Assembly: GCF_013374115.1 (NCBI RefSeq)
Contig: NZ_AP022673.1
Location: forward strand, 958,501 to 1,022,500
From: Sphingomonas sp. HMP9
GTDB taxonomy: Bacteria; Pseudomonadota; Alphaproteobacteria; Sphingomonadales; Sphingomonadaceae
Reading direction: 5' to 3'
Length of the DNA stretch: 64,000 bases
Both the position numbers and the translations under genes were made by a program. Shown piece by piece: positions 9,020 through 15,922 of the stretch (position 1 is the stretch's first letter; the number at the start of each line of letters is the position of its first letter). Below the pieces are notes generated by a model that did not search any database, was not told where the DNA came from, and saw nothing but the letters and a program-made list of their open reading frames with translations.

Positions 9020-9890
9020 CACCAATCGTCAACACCCCGGAAAAGCGCAGGTTCGCGGCCGACGGATCGACCGTCAACGGGCTGTCGGCATACCGCGCTA
9101 TGTCGGCGACAACCAGCGACAATGGCGCGCCGTCGTAATCGAGCCGACCATCGGTCCAATCGGATACACGCGCCGGATCGACCGGTCGCCGCTCGGCGAT
9201 CTGCTTGGCAGGGACGATGTCCAGTATCTGTCCGCCGTGCACCGTCGTCGCATCGGATGGCGCACCGCCGACCGGCGTGACGCTGACGCTGCCCTCTGCG
9301 ACCGTGACGGCAACGCGGCCCCGCGCGCTGACGACGTCGAACCGCGTCCCCATGTCGCGGATCTCGTACCCTGCTGCGCGGACCAGCAGCACGCGCGATG
9401 GATCGTGGCGCACGGTAAAATTCGCCGCGCCCCGGCCGATCTCGATGACCGGGCTATCACCGCCGCTGACCGAAACGTGCGATCCGCGGTCGATCTGCAT
9501 CCCGCTGCCATCGGCGAGCGTGACCGATCGGGTTTCGGTTCGACCCGTCTCATACGCTTGCGCCGCATCGTCACCCGACGGTGCCACGAGCAACAACGCC
9601 AGCCCGGCCGCCAGCGCACCACTGGTCCCGATCGCTGCCAAGCGCCACCGACCGGAACGCGGGATGGCACCAGCGGCGTTCGCTGAATCGTCGTTGGCGG
9701 GCAGACGAGCCGTGATCGCGAGTGCAGCTTGCGCGATCTCCGCGTCGAGCAGCGCGACGTCATCATAGGCGGCGCGGTGCAAAGGATCGAGCGCAAGCCA
9801 CTGGCCGAACCCGTCCCAATCCATGTCGGGCGCGTCCAGACGCGCATGCCAACGCGCCGCCGTGTCGATTGCAGAGTGCGTATCACTCAT
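8922..9890 (-). CDS. FecR-like anti-sigma/sigma regulator
   Basis: 322 residues. The N-terminal cytoplasmic part shows the typical FecR/DUF4880 helix pattern (ARWHARLDAPDMDWDGFGQWLALDPLHRAAYDD, residues 12-44), followed by one membrane segment (about 84-103) and the FecR periplasmic domain (YETGRTETRSVTLADGS onward, with AAGYEIRDMGTRFDV). The C-terminus (LSLVVADIARYADSPLTVDP) is the STN-like end expected to meet the receptor. The start at 9890 is set by a strong AAGGAGG five bases upstream; 28 further codons upstream in the same frame are unlikely to be used. Role: sequesters or activates the neighbouring ECF sigma factor according to the state of the STN receptor. Confidence 0.92.
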   Translation of the reverse strand: MSDTHSAIDTAARWHARLDAPDMDWDGFGQWLALDPLHRAAYDDVALLDAEIAQAALAITARLPANDDSANAAGAIPRSGRWRLAAIGTSGALAAGLALLLVAPSGDDAAQAYETGRTETRSVTLADGSGMQIDRGSHVSVSGGDSPVIEIGRGAANFTVRHDPSRVLLVRAAGYEIRDMGTRFDVVSARGRVAVTVAEGSVSVTPVGGAPSDATTVHGGQILDIVPAKQIAERRPVDPARVSDWTDGRLDYDGAPLSLVVADIARYADSPLTVDPSAANLRFSGVLTIGDGSRLVEQLRAVLPIRTRRIDGVVHLGAAGAR

Positions 9891-10038
9891 GCTTCCTCCT
9901 TTCCGGCGGATGCCCCCCGCCTGCGTCAATCCCGGCGCCATGACGCCTGATCGTAAAATATGATTGCCGCGCATATCCGTTCGGCTGATAGACGCCGCCG
10001 GGCATCGCGAACCGCAGCCCCTGCGCTAAATCATTCAT
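9883..10038 (-). CDS. Possible 51-residue ORF bridging fecI and fecR
   Basis: A short open frame whose ATG (10038) lies inside the last codons of the sigma factor gene and whose stop (9885-9883) lies 8 bases inside fecR. It would encode a small basic peptide rich in Gly, Arg and Pro that I do not recognise. Overlap at both ends could let ribosomes run from the sigma gene into fecR, but fecR has its own strong ribosome binding site, which makes this dispensable. Probably fortuitous; kept because both junctions are so tight. Confidence 0.2.
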   Translation of the reverse strand: MNDLAQGLRFAMPGGVYQPNGYARQSYFTIRRHGAGIDAGGGHPPERRKHE

Positions 10039-10732
10039 CGAGCGCCTTTCGCAAATGCCGAAGGGCCACCGCGACGTGCTTTTCGACGGCACTGCGCGAG
10101 ATACCGAACTCGGCGGCGATGTCGGCATGCGACACGCCGTCGATCCGGTGACGACGAAAGACGCGCATGGCGCCTTCGGGTGGCCCGGACAGCGCGGCTG
10201 CCAGACGATCGATCCGTTCGCGCCCGGCCACCGTGTCGAATGCGGAGGGGGCGTCATCGACCGCTTCCGTGCCGACGATCGCCGTCGTCGCCTCGACATA
10301 GCCCGAGTCCCGACGCTGGCGGCGACCGTTTGCACGGACCCGGTCGAGCACGATGTTCATGCCGACGCGGTGCAGATAGGCCAGCGGGTTGGCGATCGGT
10401 CCGGCCGCCTGTCCCGGCGAGCCTTGCGTTTTGCGTTCGAGTGAAGGCTCACCCACGTGCAGCCAAATCTCCTGGACGACGTCTTCCGCTTCCGCGACGC
10501 TGCCGGTCCGCCCGGTGAAGAACCGGACGAGCTGGTTGCGGTTCGCCGCGAGCACCGCCGAAAGGCCTGCGTTCTGGGTCGTGTCGGCGTCGGCTACGGC
10601 TCGCCTCCGAAGGTCTTCGGCACTGTTAGACCGCAAGGGCCAGTGAGACGCATGCCATCGACGCCCCACTCCGTGCCGCTTTTGCCTGCGTCTCGAAGAG
10701 ATGTCGCCCGGAAACAGCCAGATATCGCTCAA
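10031..10732 (-). CDS. ECF sigma factor, FecI-like
   Basis: Up to 233 residues from a TTG at 10732; the start is uncertain and the first 50 or so residues look unlike family members, so a start nearer residue 36 (TTG) or 50 is possible. Sigma region 2 is clear (LAANRNQLVRFFTGRTGSVAEAEDVVQEIWLHV), then a linker with AYLHRVGMNIVLDRVRANGRR, and sigma region 4 with its helix-turn-helix (RRHRIDGVSHADIAAEFGISRSAVEKHVAVALRHLRKAL). It belongs to the iron/TonB-linked FecI group by context, followed by a FecR and an STN-type receptor. It would direct RNA polymerase to the receptor genes and perhaps to the whole minus-strand run ending in rpfF. Confidence 0.88.
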   Translation of the reverse strand: MSDIWLFPGDISSRRRQKRHGVGRRWHASHWPLRSNSAEDLRRRAVADADTTQNAGLSAVLAANRNQLVRFFTGRTGSVAEAEDVVQEIWLHVGEPSLERKTQGSPGQAAGPIANPLAYLHRVGMNIVLDRVRANGRRQRRDSGYVEATTAIVGTEAVDDAPSAFDTVAGRERIDRLAAALSGPPEGAMRVFRRHRIDGVSHADIAAEFGISRSAVEKHVAVALRHLRKALDE

Positions 10733-10812
10733 GTAATTTCAGCGGCCCGTGCCGACGAGGTAGTCTGGGGTCACCGACATGACCTTCGCCACCATTTTGC
10801 GATCCAGCATGG

Positions 10813-11076
10813 TCAGGACAGCAAACGGCCTATGGCGCCTGTGGCGGCATTAAAACCCCGGACGACGACCACCATGCCGACCAGCAGCGCGGACGCGGGC
10901 AAGGCGAGATAGAAGAGCGGGCAATGCCAGGCCGACCGGTCCGCCACGACCGCGCCGACGACCCGCCCGTCGCCGCTGAAGTCGCAACCCGGATCTTCGG
11001 CTGCACCCCATGGGCACACGATGCGCGATGCTGCGATCGAGGCGCTTTTGGGCAGCGGGATGGCGATCACCGGCAT
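10813..11076 (-). CDS. Small hypothetical protein with one membrane segment
   Basis: 87 residues starting at an ATG that overlaps the end of the glycosyltransferase gene by 10 bases. The N-terminal half contains two cysteines in CPWGAAEDPGC; the C-terminal half has a strongly hydrophobic segment (PLFYLALPASALLVGMVVVV) followed by a short polar tail. I recognise no family. Support is the tight overlap with the upstream gene and a plausible single-pass membrane topology; the absence of a strong ribosome binding site argues for caution. Confidence 0.4.
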   Translation of the reverse strand: MPVIAIPLPKSASIAASRIVCPWGAAEDPGCDFSGDGRVVGAVVADRSAWHCPLFYLALPASALLVGMVVVVRGFNAATGAIGRLLS

Positions 11077-12257
11077 GAGACCTGCCCCGTCCGACGCTGA
11101 TCCCCGACATATAGGGACAGTAGCGCATCGAAATGATCGTCCATGGTTCGCACCGGACGGGTCTTGGTCCGCACGAACGCGCTTTGGCGGGGACCGGAGC
11201 GGGCGACCGAGAGGATCGCCTCGGACGCCGCCTGTGCATCGCTCGACCAATACAGAACGCCGCCGGATTTGCGCGCGAGGTCGGCAGCGCCACCGCGATC
11301 TGGCGCGATCAGCGGCAGGCCCGATGCGATCGCTTCGGCGGCGACGAAGCAGAAGGTTTCCGCCTCGCACCCGTGGATCAACGCATCCGCACTTGCCATC
11401 ATCCGCGCGAGCGCCGCGCGATCGGTGGTCGGCTCCAGCAGCCGGACGTGCGGATTGCCGTCGATAGCCTCGATCACCGGACGCTGGCGCGATCCGCCAC
11501 CGACAATGACGAGGCCTACCGGTGCTTGCGCCCCCGCCATGGTGACCGCCTGCGCCACCATCGGCCAGCGCTTTTCCGGCGCATGGCGTCCAACGCCGAT
11601 CAGCAGCATCGCGTCTTCGGTTAGCCCACACAGCGCCAGCATCTCGCGCCGCACGGCCCTGTCGCGCAGTGCCGGCGAGAACTGGCCGGGCTCGACGCCC
11701 ATCGGGTCGGTCAGGACCTTTTGCAGGCCGCCCTCGCGCAACCGAGTGCTGAGGCTGTCGCTCGCGCTGACGACCATGTCGAAGCGCTGGTCGAGGCGGC
11801 GCAGATGGCGCCAATACCAGTCGAACGCGCGGTCGATCGTCTGCGTCGACGCAACGCCACCGAACCAGCGATAGGCATAGGCCGCCAGCGGATCGGCATG
11901 CGCGATCAGTGCGAGGCGAGCCCTGGCGCCGCGTTCGCTCTTCCAGTCCGCAACCATCGACGCGCTCCGCCACGGCGACGATACTTCGACGAGATCCGGA
12001 TCTTCTTCGTCGAGGACGCGGTGGAGCGCCGGTCGATCGGAGAAATAGCGGTAGGACCGGTCCAGGGGGAACCGCGGCGACCGGATCCAGCGTATCCGCG
12101 CGTTCGGCCCGCGACGTTCCTCGCCATCGCGCTCGCCAGGGGCGACGACCACCATTTCGTGCCCGCGGTCCGCGAAGGCGACGAGCTTGCGATCGACATA
12201 GGTTCGGACACCGCCTCCGCTGGGCGTGTAGAAGGCGCAGACGTCAACAATCTTCAT
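11067..12257 (-). CDS. Glycosyltransferase, GT4-like
   Basis: 396 residues with the GT-B pattern of group 1/GT4 glycosyltransferases: an N-terminal acceptor domain beginning MKIVDVCAFYTPSGGGVRTYV, a middle section with GVEPGQF and LLIGVGRHAPEKRW, and a C-terminal donor-binding domain with the E-x7-E-type block EAETFCFVAAEAIASGLPLIAP. It probably adds a hexose or hexosamine to a lipid- or polysaccharide-linked acceptor at the cytoplasmic face. The start overlaps the end of the upstream deacetylase gene by 14 bases, so both are expressed together. Acceptor and sugar cannot be inferred. Confidence 0.88.
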   Translation of the reverse strand: MKIVDVCAFYTPSGGGVRTYVDRKLVAFADRGHEMVVVAPGERDGEERRGPNARIRWIRSPRFPLDRSYRYFSDRPALHRVLDEEDPDLVEVSSPWRSASMVADWKSERGARARLALIAHADPLAAYAYRWFGGVASTQTIDRAFDWYWRHLRRLDQRFDMVVSASDSLSTRLREGGLQKVLTDPMGVEPGQFSPALRDRAVRREMLALCGLTEDAMLLIGVGRHAPEKRWPMVAQAVTMAGAQAPVGLVIVGGGSRQRPVIEAIDGNPHVRLLEPTTDRAALARMMASADALIHGCEAETFCFVAAEAIASGLPLIAPDRGGAADLARKSGGVLYWSSDAQAASEAILSVARSGPRQSAFVRTKTRPVRTMDDHFDALLSLYVGDQRRTGQVSCR

Positions 12258-13035
12258 GGCGGCCCTCCCCTTCCGGCATCAGATCGGCGTAGCGCGACAC
12301 CGTGCGGCGTCCCGCCAGAGACCGGATCGTCCGATTGATACTGCGCATCAACGACTCCTTCGTGACGTCGCCGGGATGCACCGCCACTCGCAGCGTCGGG
12401 AACCAGTCCGGCATGGCCCGAGCCGTCGCGGCAACCGCGAGCGAACTGGCGGTGCGCGCCGGGGAACGGCTGGCCCAGGTGACGACGGGGCCGCGCGCGA
12501 CGATCGCGTCGGTCGCCGGGCGCCAGACCCGGAAATGGTCCTCCGCGAGCGCGAAATCGCACGCTTTCAACGCCGATATCGCACCCGGACCATAGAGCCA
12601 GGCGGGCGCGATGAAGCCGGCGACGGGCCCGCCGATTGCTTGTTCGACCATCTCGCGCCCGGCCCGCATCCGGTACTCGGCCTCGTCTGCGCTGAGCCCC
12701 AGGAACTCCCCCTCGCCCGCGGTCATGTAGCGCGCCTTCATCGTCGCCGCCGCGCCGCGATGCGCGCTGGTGTCGCGGTGGAACCAGCCGTGGAGGAACA
12801 TCTCGACGCCTGCATCTGCCCATTGGCGCAACCGGCGCGCGAACGCCGGCGTCCGGTCGAGCGGCGCTGCACCCCAGTGATCGGGGACGACGAGCATCGC
12901 GAAACGCGGACCGCCAAGGATCCCGCCGATCATCTCGGCGAGCCGCTCGACGGGCTCGGCAAACGCTGGCGAAACGTCATGGATCGACACGATGAGGCGC
13001 CGGTCGGCCGAAGGGGGGCGCAGGGCCATCGCCAT
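12244..13035 (-). CDS. DUF2334-type polysaccharide deacetylase
   Basis: 263 residues from the ATG at 13035 (a second ATG two codons later is equally good; the frame also runs upstream without support). The fold resembles NodB-like deacetylases of the DUF2334 group: RRLIVSIHDVSPAF (metal-binding Asp after an SIHD motif), MLVVPDHWG, VEMFLHGWFHRD (His-x3-His-type pair), and GFIAPAWLYGPGA. No signal peptide is evident, suggesting cytoplasmic action. It overlaps the downstream glycosyltransferase. Together they may deacetylate an N-acetylhexosamine unit and extend it, but the substrate is inferred only from family behaviour. Confidence 0.85.
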   Translation of the reverse strand: MAMALRPPSADRRLIVSIHDVSPAFAEPVERLAEMIGGILGGPRFAMLVVPDHWGAAPLDRTPAFARRLRQWADAGVEMFLHGWFHRDTSAHRGAAATMKARYMTAGEGEFLGLSADEAEYRMRAGREMVEQAIGGPVAGFIAPAWLYGPGAISALKACDFALAEDHFRVWRPATDAIVARGPVVTWASRSPARTASSLAVAATARAMPDWFPTLRVAVHPGDVTKESLMRSINRTIRSLAGRRTVSRYADLMPEGEGRHEDC

Positions 13036-13271
13036 GGCGTTCACGATACGGGTCCGAGCGGCTTTGGTACACACATGCCCCGGAGACGGCACCGGACGAT
13101 CCGAACCGCAGTCCGCCAGAATTATTTTTTGTGACGCCTCATTCGGGCTGCGGATGCCGCGATGCGGTGACGTCCAGAGCCCATGACACATCCTGGCTCT
13201 TCCGCCGTCGCTGCATCGCTGCGCCCTGGAAACCCCATCGCCGGTCCGACCGCCGTTCGATGGAGAATGAC

Positions 13272-14195
13272 ATGAGCGACGCGCTTCACCGCGTCGCCCT
13301 GCCCGCCTCCACGCTACCGCTGAAGACGATCGAGGTCCGCAAGGGGATCGTCGCCTGCGGCCTGACGCCGCTGTTGTCCGCGGCGATCCTGGTCGCGGCG
13401 TTGTGGCAGCTTCGGTATCTCGACGTCCGCGGCGTGATCGCGATGGTGCCGCGGTCGCCGCTGTTCTGGCTGCTGTTCGCAGCTGGCTATCTCGCGCTGC
13501 CGGCGAGCGAATGGGTGATCTATCGCCGGCTGTGGAACCTGCCGCCGCGCGGTTTCCTCGCGCTGTTGCGCAAGCGGATCAGCAACGAGATCATTGCGGG
13601 CTATTCGGGCGAGCTGTATTTCTACGCCTGGGCGAGGCGCCATGCGTCGTTGGTCGGGACGCCGTTCGGCGCGATCAAGGACGTGTCGATCCTGTCAGCG
13701 GTCGTCGCCAATGTCTGTACGCTGGTGCTGGCCGCGGTCAGCTGGCAGTCGCTGGTCGCGCTGAACCTCGGCACCGATGCCAAGGTGATGATCGTGTCCG
13801 CCGCAAGCATCGCCGTGCCGTCGTTCGTCGCGCTCGTGATGCGCAAGCGGCTCTTTACGCTGCCCCGCGACGAACTGGGTCGGATCGCGATCATCCACCT
13901 GTTGCGGATCGTCGCGACGACCGTCCTCGCCGCCGCGCTCTGGGCGGTTGCGCTACCCGCTGCACCGCTCGCCTGGTGGCTGGTGCTGGCGACATTGCGC
14001 CTGCTCGTCTCGCGCCTGCCGCTGCTGCCGAACAAGGACATCGTCTTTGCCGGCCTCGTCGCGTTCACCGTAGGGCAGGCCTCGAATGTCGCGGCGATGC
14101 TGACGATGATCGCGGCGCTCTGGCTGGTGACCCACCTTCTGCTCGGCGCGACACTGACCGCAGTCGAACTTCTCAATCCGGAACATGACCGATGA
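13272..14195 (+). CDS. Polytopic membrane protein, possibly LPG-synthase-TM/UPF0104-like
   Basis: 307 residues with about seven to nine hydrophobic segments, starting around residue 25 (VACGLTPLLSAAILVAAL) and continuing to the C-terminus. The start at 13272 is chosen because GGAGAATG lies just before it. Around residue 105 the motif RISNEIIAGYSGELYFYAWARRH between membrane helices recalls the GE...R element of lysylphosphatidylglycerol-synthase membrane domains and related flippase-like proteins, but the resemblance is weak. It overlaps the DUF2141 gene by ATGA and faces the deacetylase/glycosyltransferase pair across a 236-base divergent spacer. Likely role: envelope lipid or glycan handling. 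Confidence 0.72.
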   Translation: MSDALHRVALPASTLPLKTIEVRKGIVACGLTPLLSAAILVAALWQLRYLDVRGVIAMVPRSPLFWLLFAAGYLALPASEWVIYRRLWNLPPRGFLALLRKRISNEIIAGYSGELYFYAWARRHASLVGTPFGAIKDVSILSAVVANVCTLVLAAVSWQSLVALNLGTDAKVMIVSAASIAVPSFVALVMRKRLFTLPRDELGRIAIIHLLRIVATTVLAAALWAVALPAAPLAWWLVLATLRLLVSRLPLLPNKDIVFAGLVAFTVGQASNVAAMLTMIAALWLVTHLLLGATLTAVELLNPEHDR

Positions 14196-14698
14196 TCGTC
14201 GCTCTTCTGGCGCTGGCCACCACGCCGATCGCCTCGACCCCTGCGCTAGGGACCGCAGCGGCGCAGTGCCGACCGCATGAGACGGGACCCGCGATCGTCG
14301 TGACCGTCGAAGGACTGAAGGATCGCGCGGGCAAACTGCGCGCCGAGGTCTATCCCGCGGTCGAGGGCGAGTTCCTGGCCGACGACAATGTGCTGGTGGC
14401 GCAGGGCAAGACGTTTCGCCGCGCGGTAATCGCGGTGCCGGCGGCCGGTCCGGCGCGGCTGTGCCTGCGCGTTCCGGCCGAGGGGGCGTACGCACTCAGC
14501 GTCGTCCATGCGCGCAGCGGCGGACATGGGTTCAGCCTGCTCCACGACGGAATCGGCTTTGCCGGCAACCCGCGGCTCGGTCACTCCAAGCCGAGTGCGG
14601 AGGCGGCGCGGATCGTCGCCCATGCCGGGATCACGCCGACGACCGTGGTGATGAACTACCGAAGCGGACTATTCTCGTTCGCGCCGCTCAAACGCTGA
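14192..14698 (+). CDS. DUF2141 secreted protein
   Basis: 168 residues with an N-terminal signal sequence (MIVALLALATTPIASTPALGTAAAQ) and a single DUF2141 domain (IVVTVEGLKDRAGKLRAEVY ... GAYALSVVHA ... GFSLLHDGIGFAGNPRLG). DUF2141 proteins are small beta-sandwich proteins of the periplasm or outer surface with no defined biochemical role. Its ATG overlaps the stop of the membrane-protein gene (ATGA), so the two are translated together. The context suggests envelope work. Confidence 0.85.
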   Translation: MIVALLALATTPIASTPALGTAAAQCRPHETGPAIVVTVEGLKDRAGKLRAEVYPAVEGEFLADDNVLVAQGKTFRRAVIAVPAAGPARLCLRVPAEGAYALSVVHARSGGHGFSLLHDGIGFAGNPRLGHSKPSAEAARIVAHAGITPTTVVMNYRSGLFSFAPLKR

Positions 14699-14799
14699 CG
14701 CGGACATACGCGCGGTCGACGACCGAAATTTCGCCGAGGCCGGTGCGGGTTCGGCCGGGTCGTGGCGTCTCTTACCCAAATACAGGAATTGGATCGCCA

Positions 14800-15828
14800 A
14801 TGGTTTCGCGTCGTCTCGGTCGGTTTGCCGTTTCCCTCGGGCTGTTCACAGCGGCCGCGTCGCCCGCGACGGCGAGCCTGCCGGAGTCGACGGTATCGGT
14901 CATGACCTACAACGTCCACGGCCTGCCGTGGCCGATCGCGGAGCATCGGACGGCGTCATTGTCGGCTATCGCGGCGCGGCTTCGCGCGATGCGGGCCGCG
15001 GGGCATCAGCCCCGGATCGTCGCGCTGCAGGAGGCGTTCGTGCCCGATGCGAAGGTGATCGGGACCGCCGCCGGCTATCGCTACATCGCGTTCGGCGCAT
15101 CCGCCGACGCCGCCGCGACCGCCGAGACGTCCACCGACCGCAGCTTCGTGTCGGCCGGCAGCATGTTGCGCGGCGAACAGGTCGGCAAGCATGTCGACAG
15201 CGGGCTCGCAATCTTCTCCGACTACCCGATCCTGGCGGTGCGCCGGATCAGCTATCCCGTCTGCGCCGGCTACGACTGCCTCGCCAACAAGGGGGCGATG
15301 GCGGCGATGATCGCGGTGCCCGGCCTGGCGGGACCGGTCACCGTGATCGATACGCATCTGAACTCGAACGGTGCCACCGGCGTGTCCGAGCCCCGCGCGC
15401 TCTACGCCTATAGGCGCCAGATCGACCTGTTGAGCGCGTTCATCGGGTCGATGGAACGCCCGCACGAAACGGTGCTTGTGGCAGGGGACTTCAACGTCGG
15501 GCAGGATGTCGCACGGCGGACGTATTTCGCGCGGCACATGTTCGGCGGGCCGATGCAGCTGACCGCCGGCGAGCAGCGGTGCCGGTCGATCCCGACGTGC
15601 CTGGTCACGCAGCGCGCCGACGTGGCGACCTCGACCGGTCGCGCAAAGGACTGGCTGATGTACCGGTCCTCGGACGCGCTATCGGTGAAGCCGGTCGCGT
15701 TAAGTGCGCCGTTCGGCCGCGCTGGCGACAACAGCATGCTGTCCGATCACATCGGCGTGATGGTCCGCTACAAGCTCGACGGTACCGCCGTCCGCCCGAA
15801 AATGGCCGCGATGCTCGCCAGCCGCTGA
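14800..15828 (+). CDS. Secreted EEP-family phosphatase/nuclease
   Basis: 342 residues from the ATG at 14800, with a signal peptide (LGRFAVSLGLFTAAASPATA). All landmark motifs of the endonuclease/exonuclease/phosphatase superfamily are present in order: VMTYNVHGLPWP (Asn), IVALQEAF (metal-binding Glu), VIDTHLNSN (Asp-x-His), VAGDFNVG and LSDHIGVMV (Asp-His). The fold includes DNases, inositol-phosphate phosphatases and sphingomyelinases; sequence does not choose among them. Export fits an extracellular phosphodiesterase, for example on phospholipids, sphingolipids or DNA. It is followed 94 bases later by a secreted GH84 glycosidase on the same strand. Confidence 0.85.
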   Translation: MVSRRLGRFAVSLGLFTAAASPATASLPESTVSVMTYNVHGLPWPIAEHRTASLSAIAARLRAMRAAGHQPRIVALQEAFVPDAKVIGTAAGYRYIAFGASADAAATAETSTDRSFVSAGSMLRGEQVGKHVDSGLAIFSDYPILAVRRISYPVCAGYDCLANKGAMAAMIAVPGLAGPVTVIDTHLNSNGATGVSEPRALYAYRRQIDLLSAFIGSMERPHETVLVAGDFNVGQDVARRTYFARHMFGGPMQLTAGEQRCRSIPTCLVTQRADVATSTGRAKDWLMYRSSDALSVKPVALSAPFGRAGDNSMLSDHIGVMVRYKLDGTAVRPKMAAMLASR

Positions 15829-15922
15829 GGGTCGCGAGCGGCCGTTTGCCGTGCGGCTTGCGGTCGTCCGGTCGCTACCGTATCCCGGGTTTCATAATAC
15901 CATTATGATACCGGAGATGAGC

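Noticed and set aside
7385..9280. 631-codon open frame opposite the STN-type receptor and fecR
   Set aside because: Low-complexity Arg/Asp-rich product; the opposite strand carries two clear proteins.
1880..10732. Lasso-peptide or siderophore biosynthesis locus suggested by FecI/FecR/TonB receptors
   Set aside because: No precursor peptide, cyclase, isopeptidase, NRPS or IucA/C-type gene is present.
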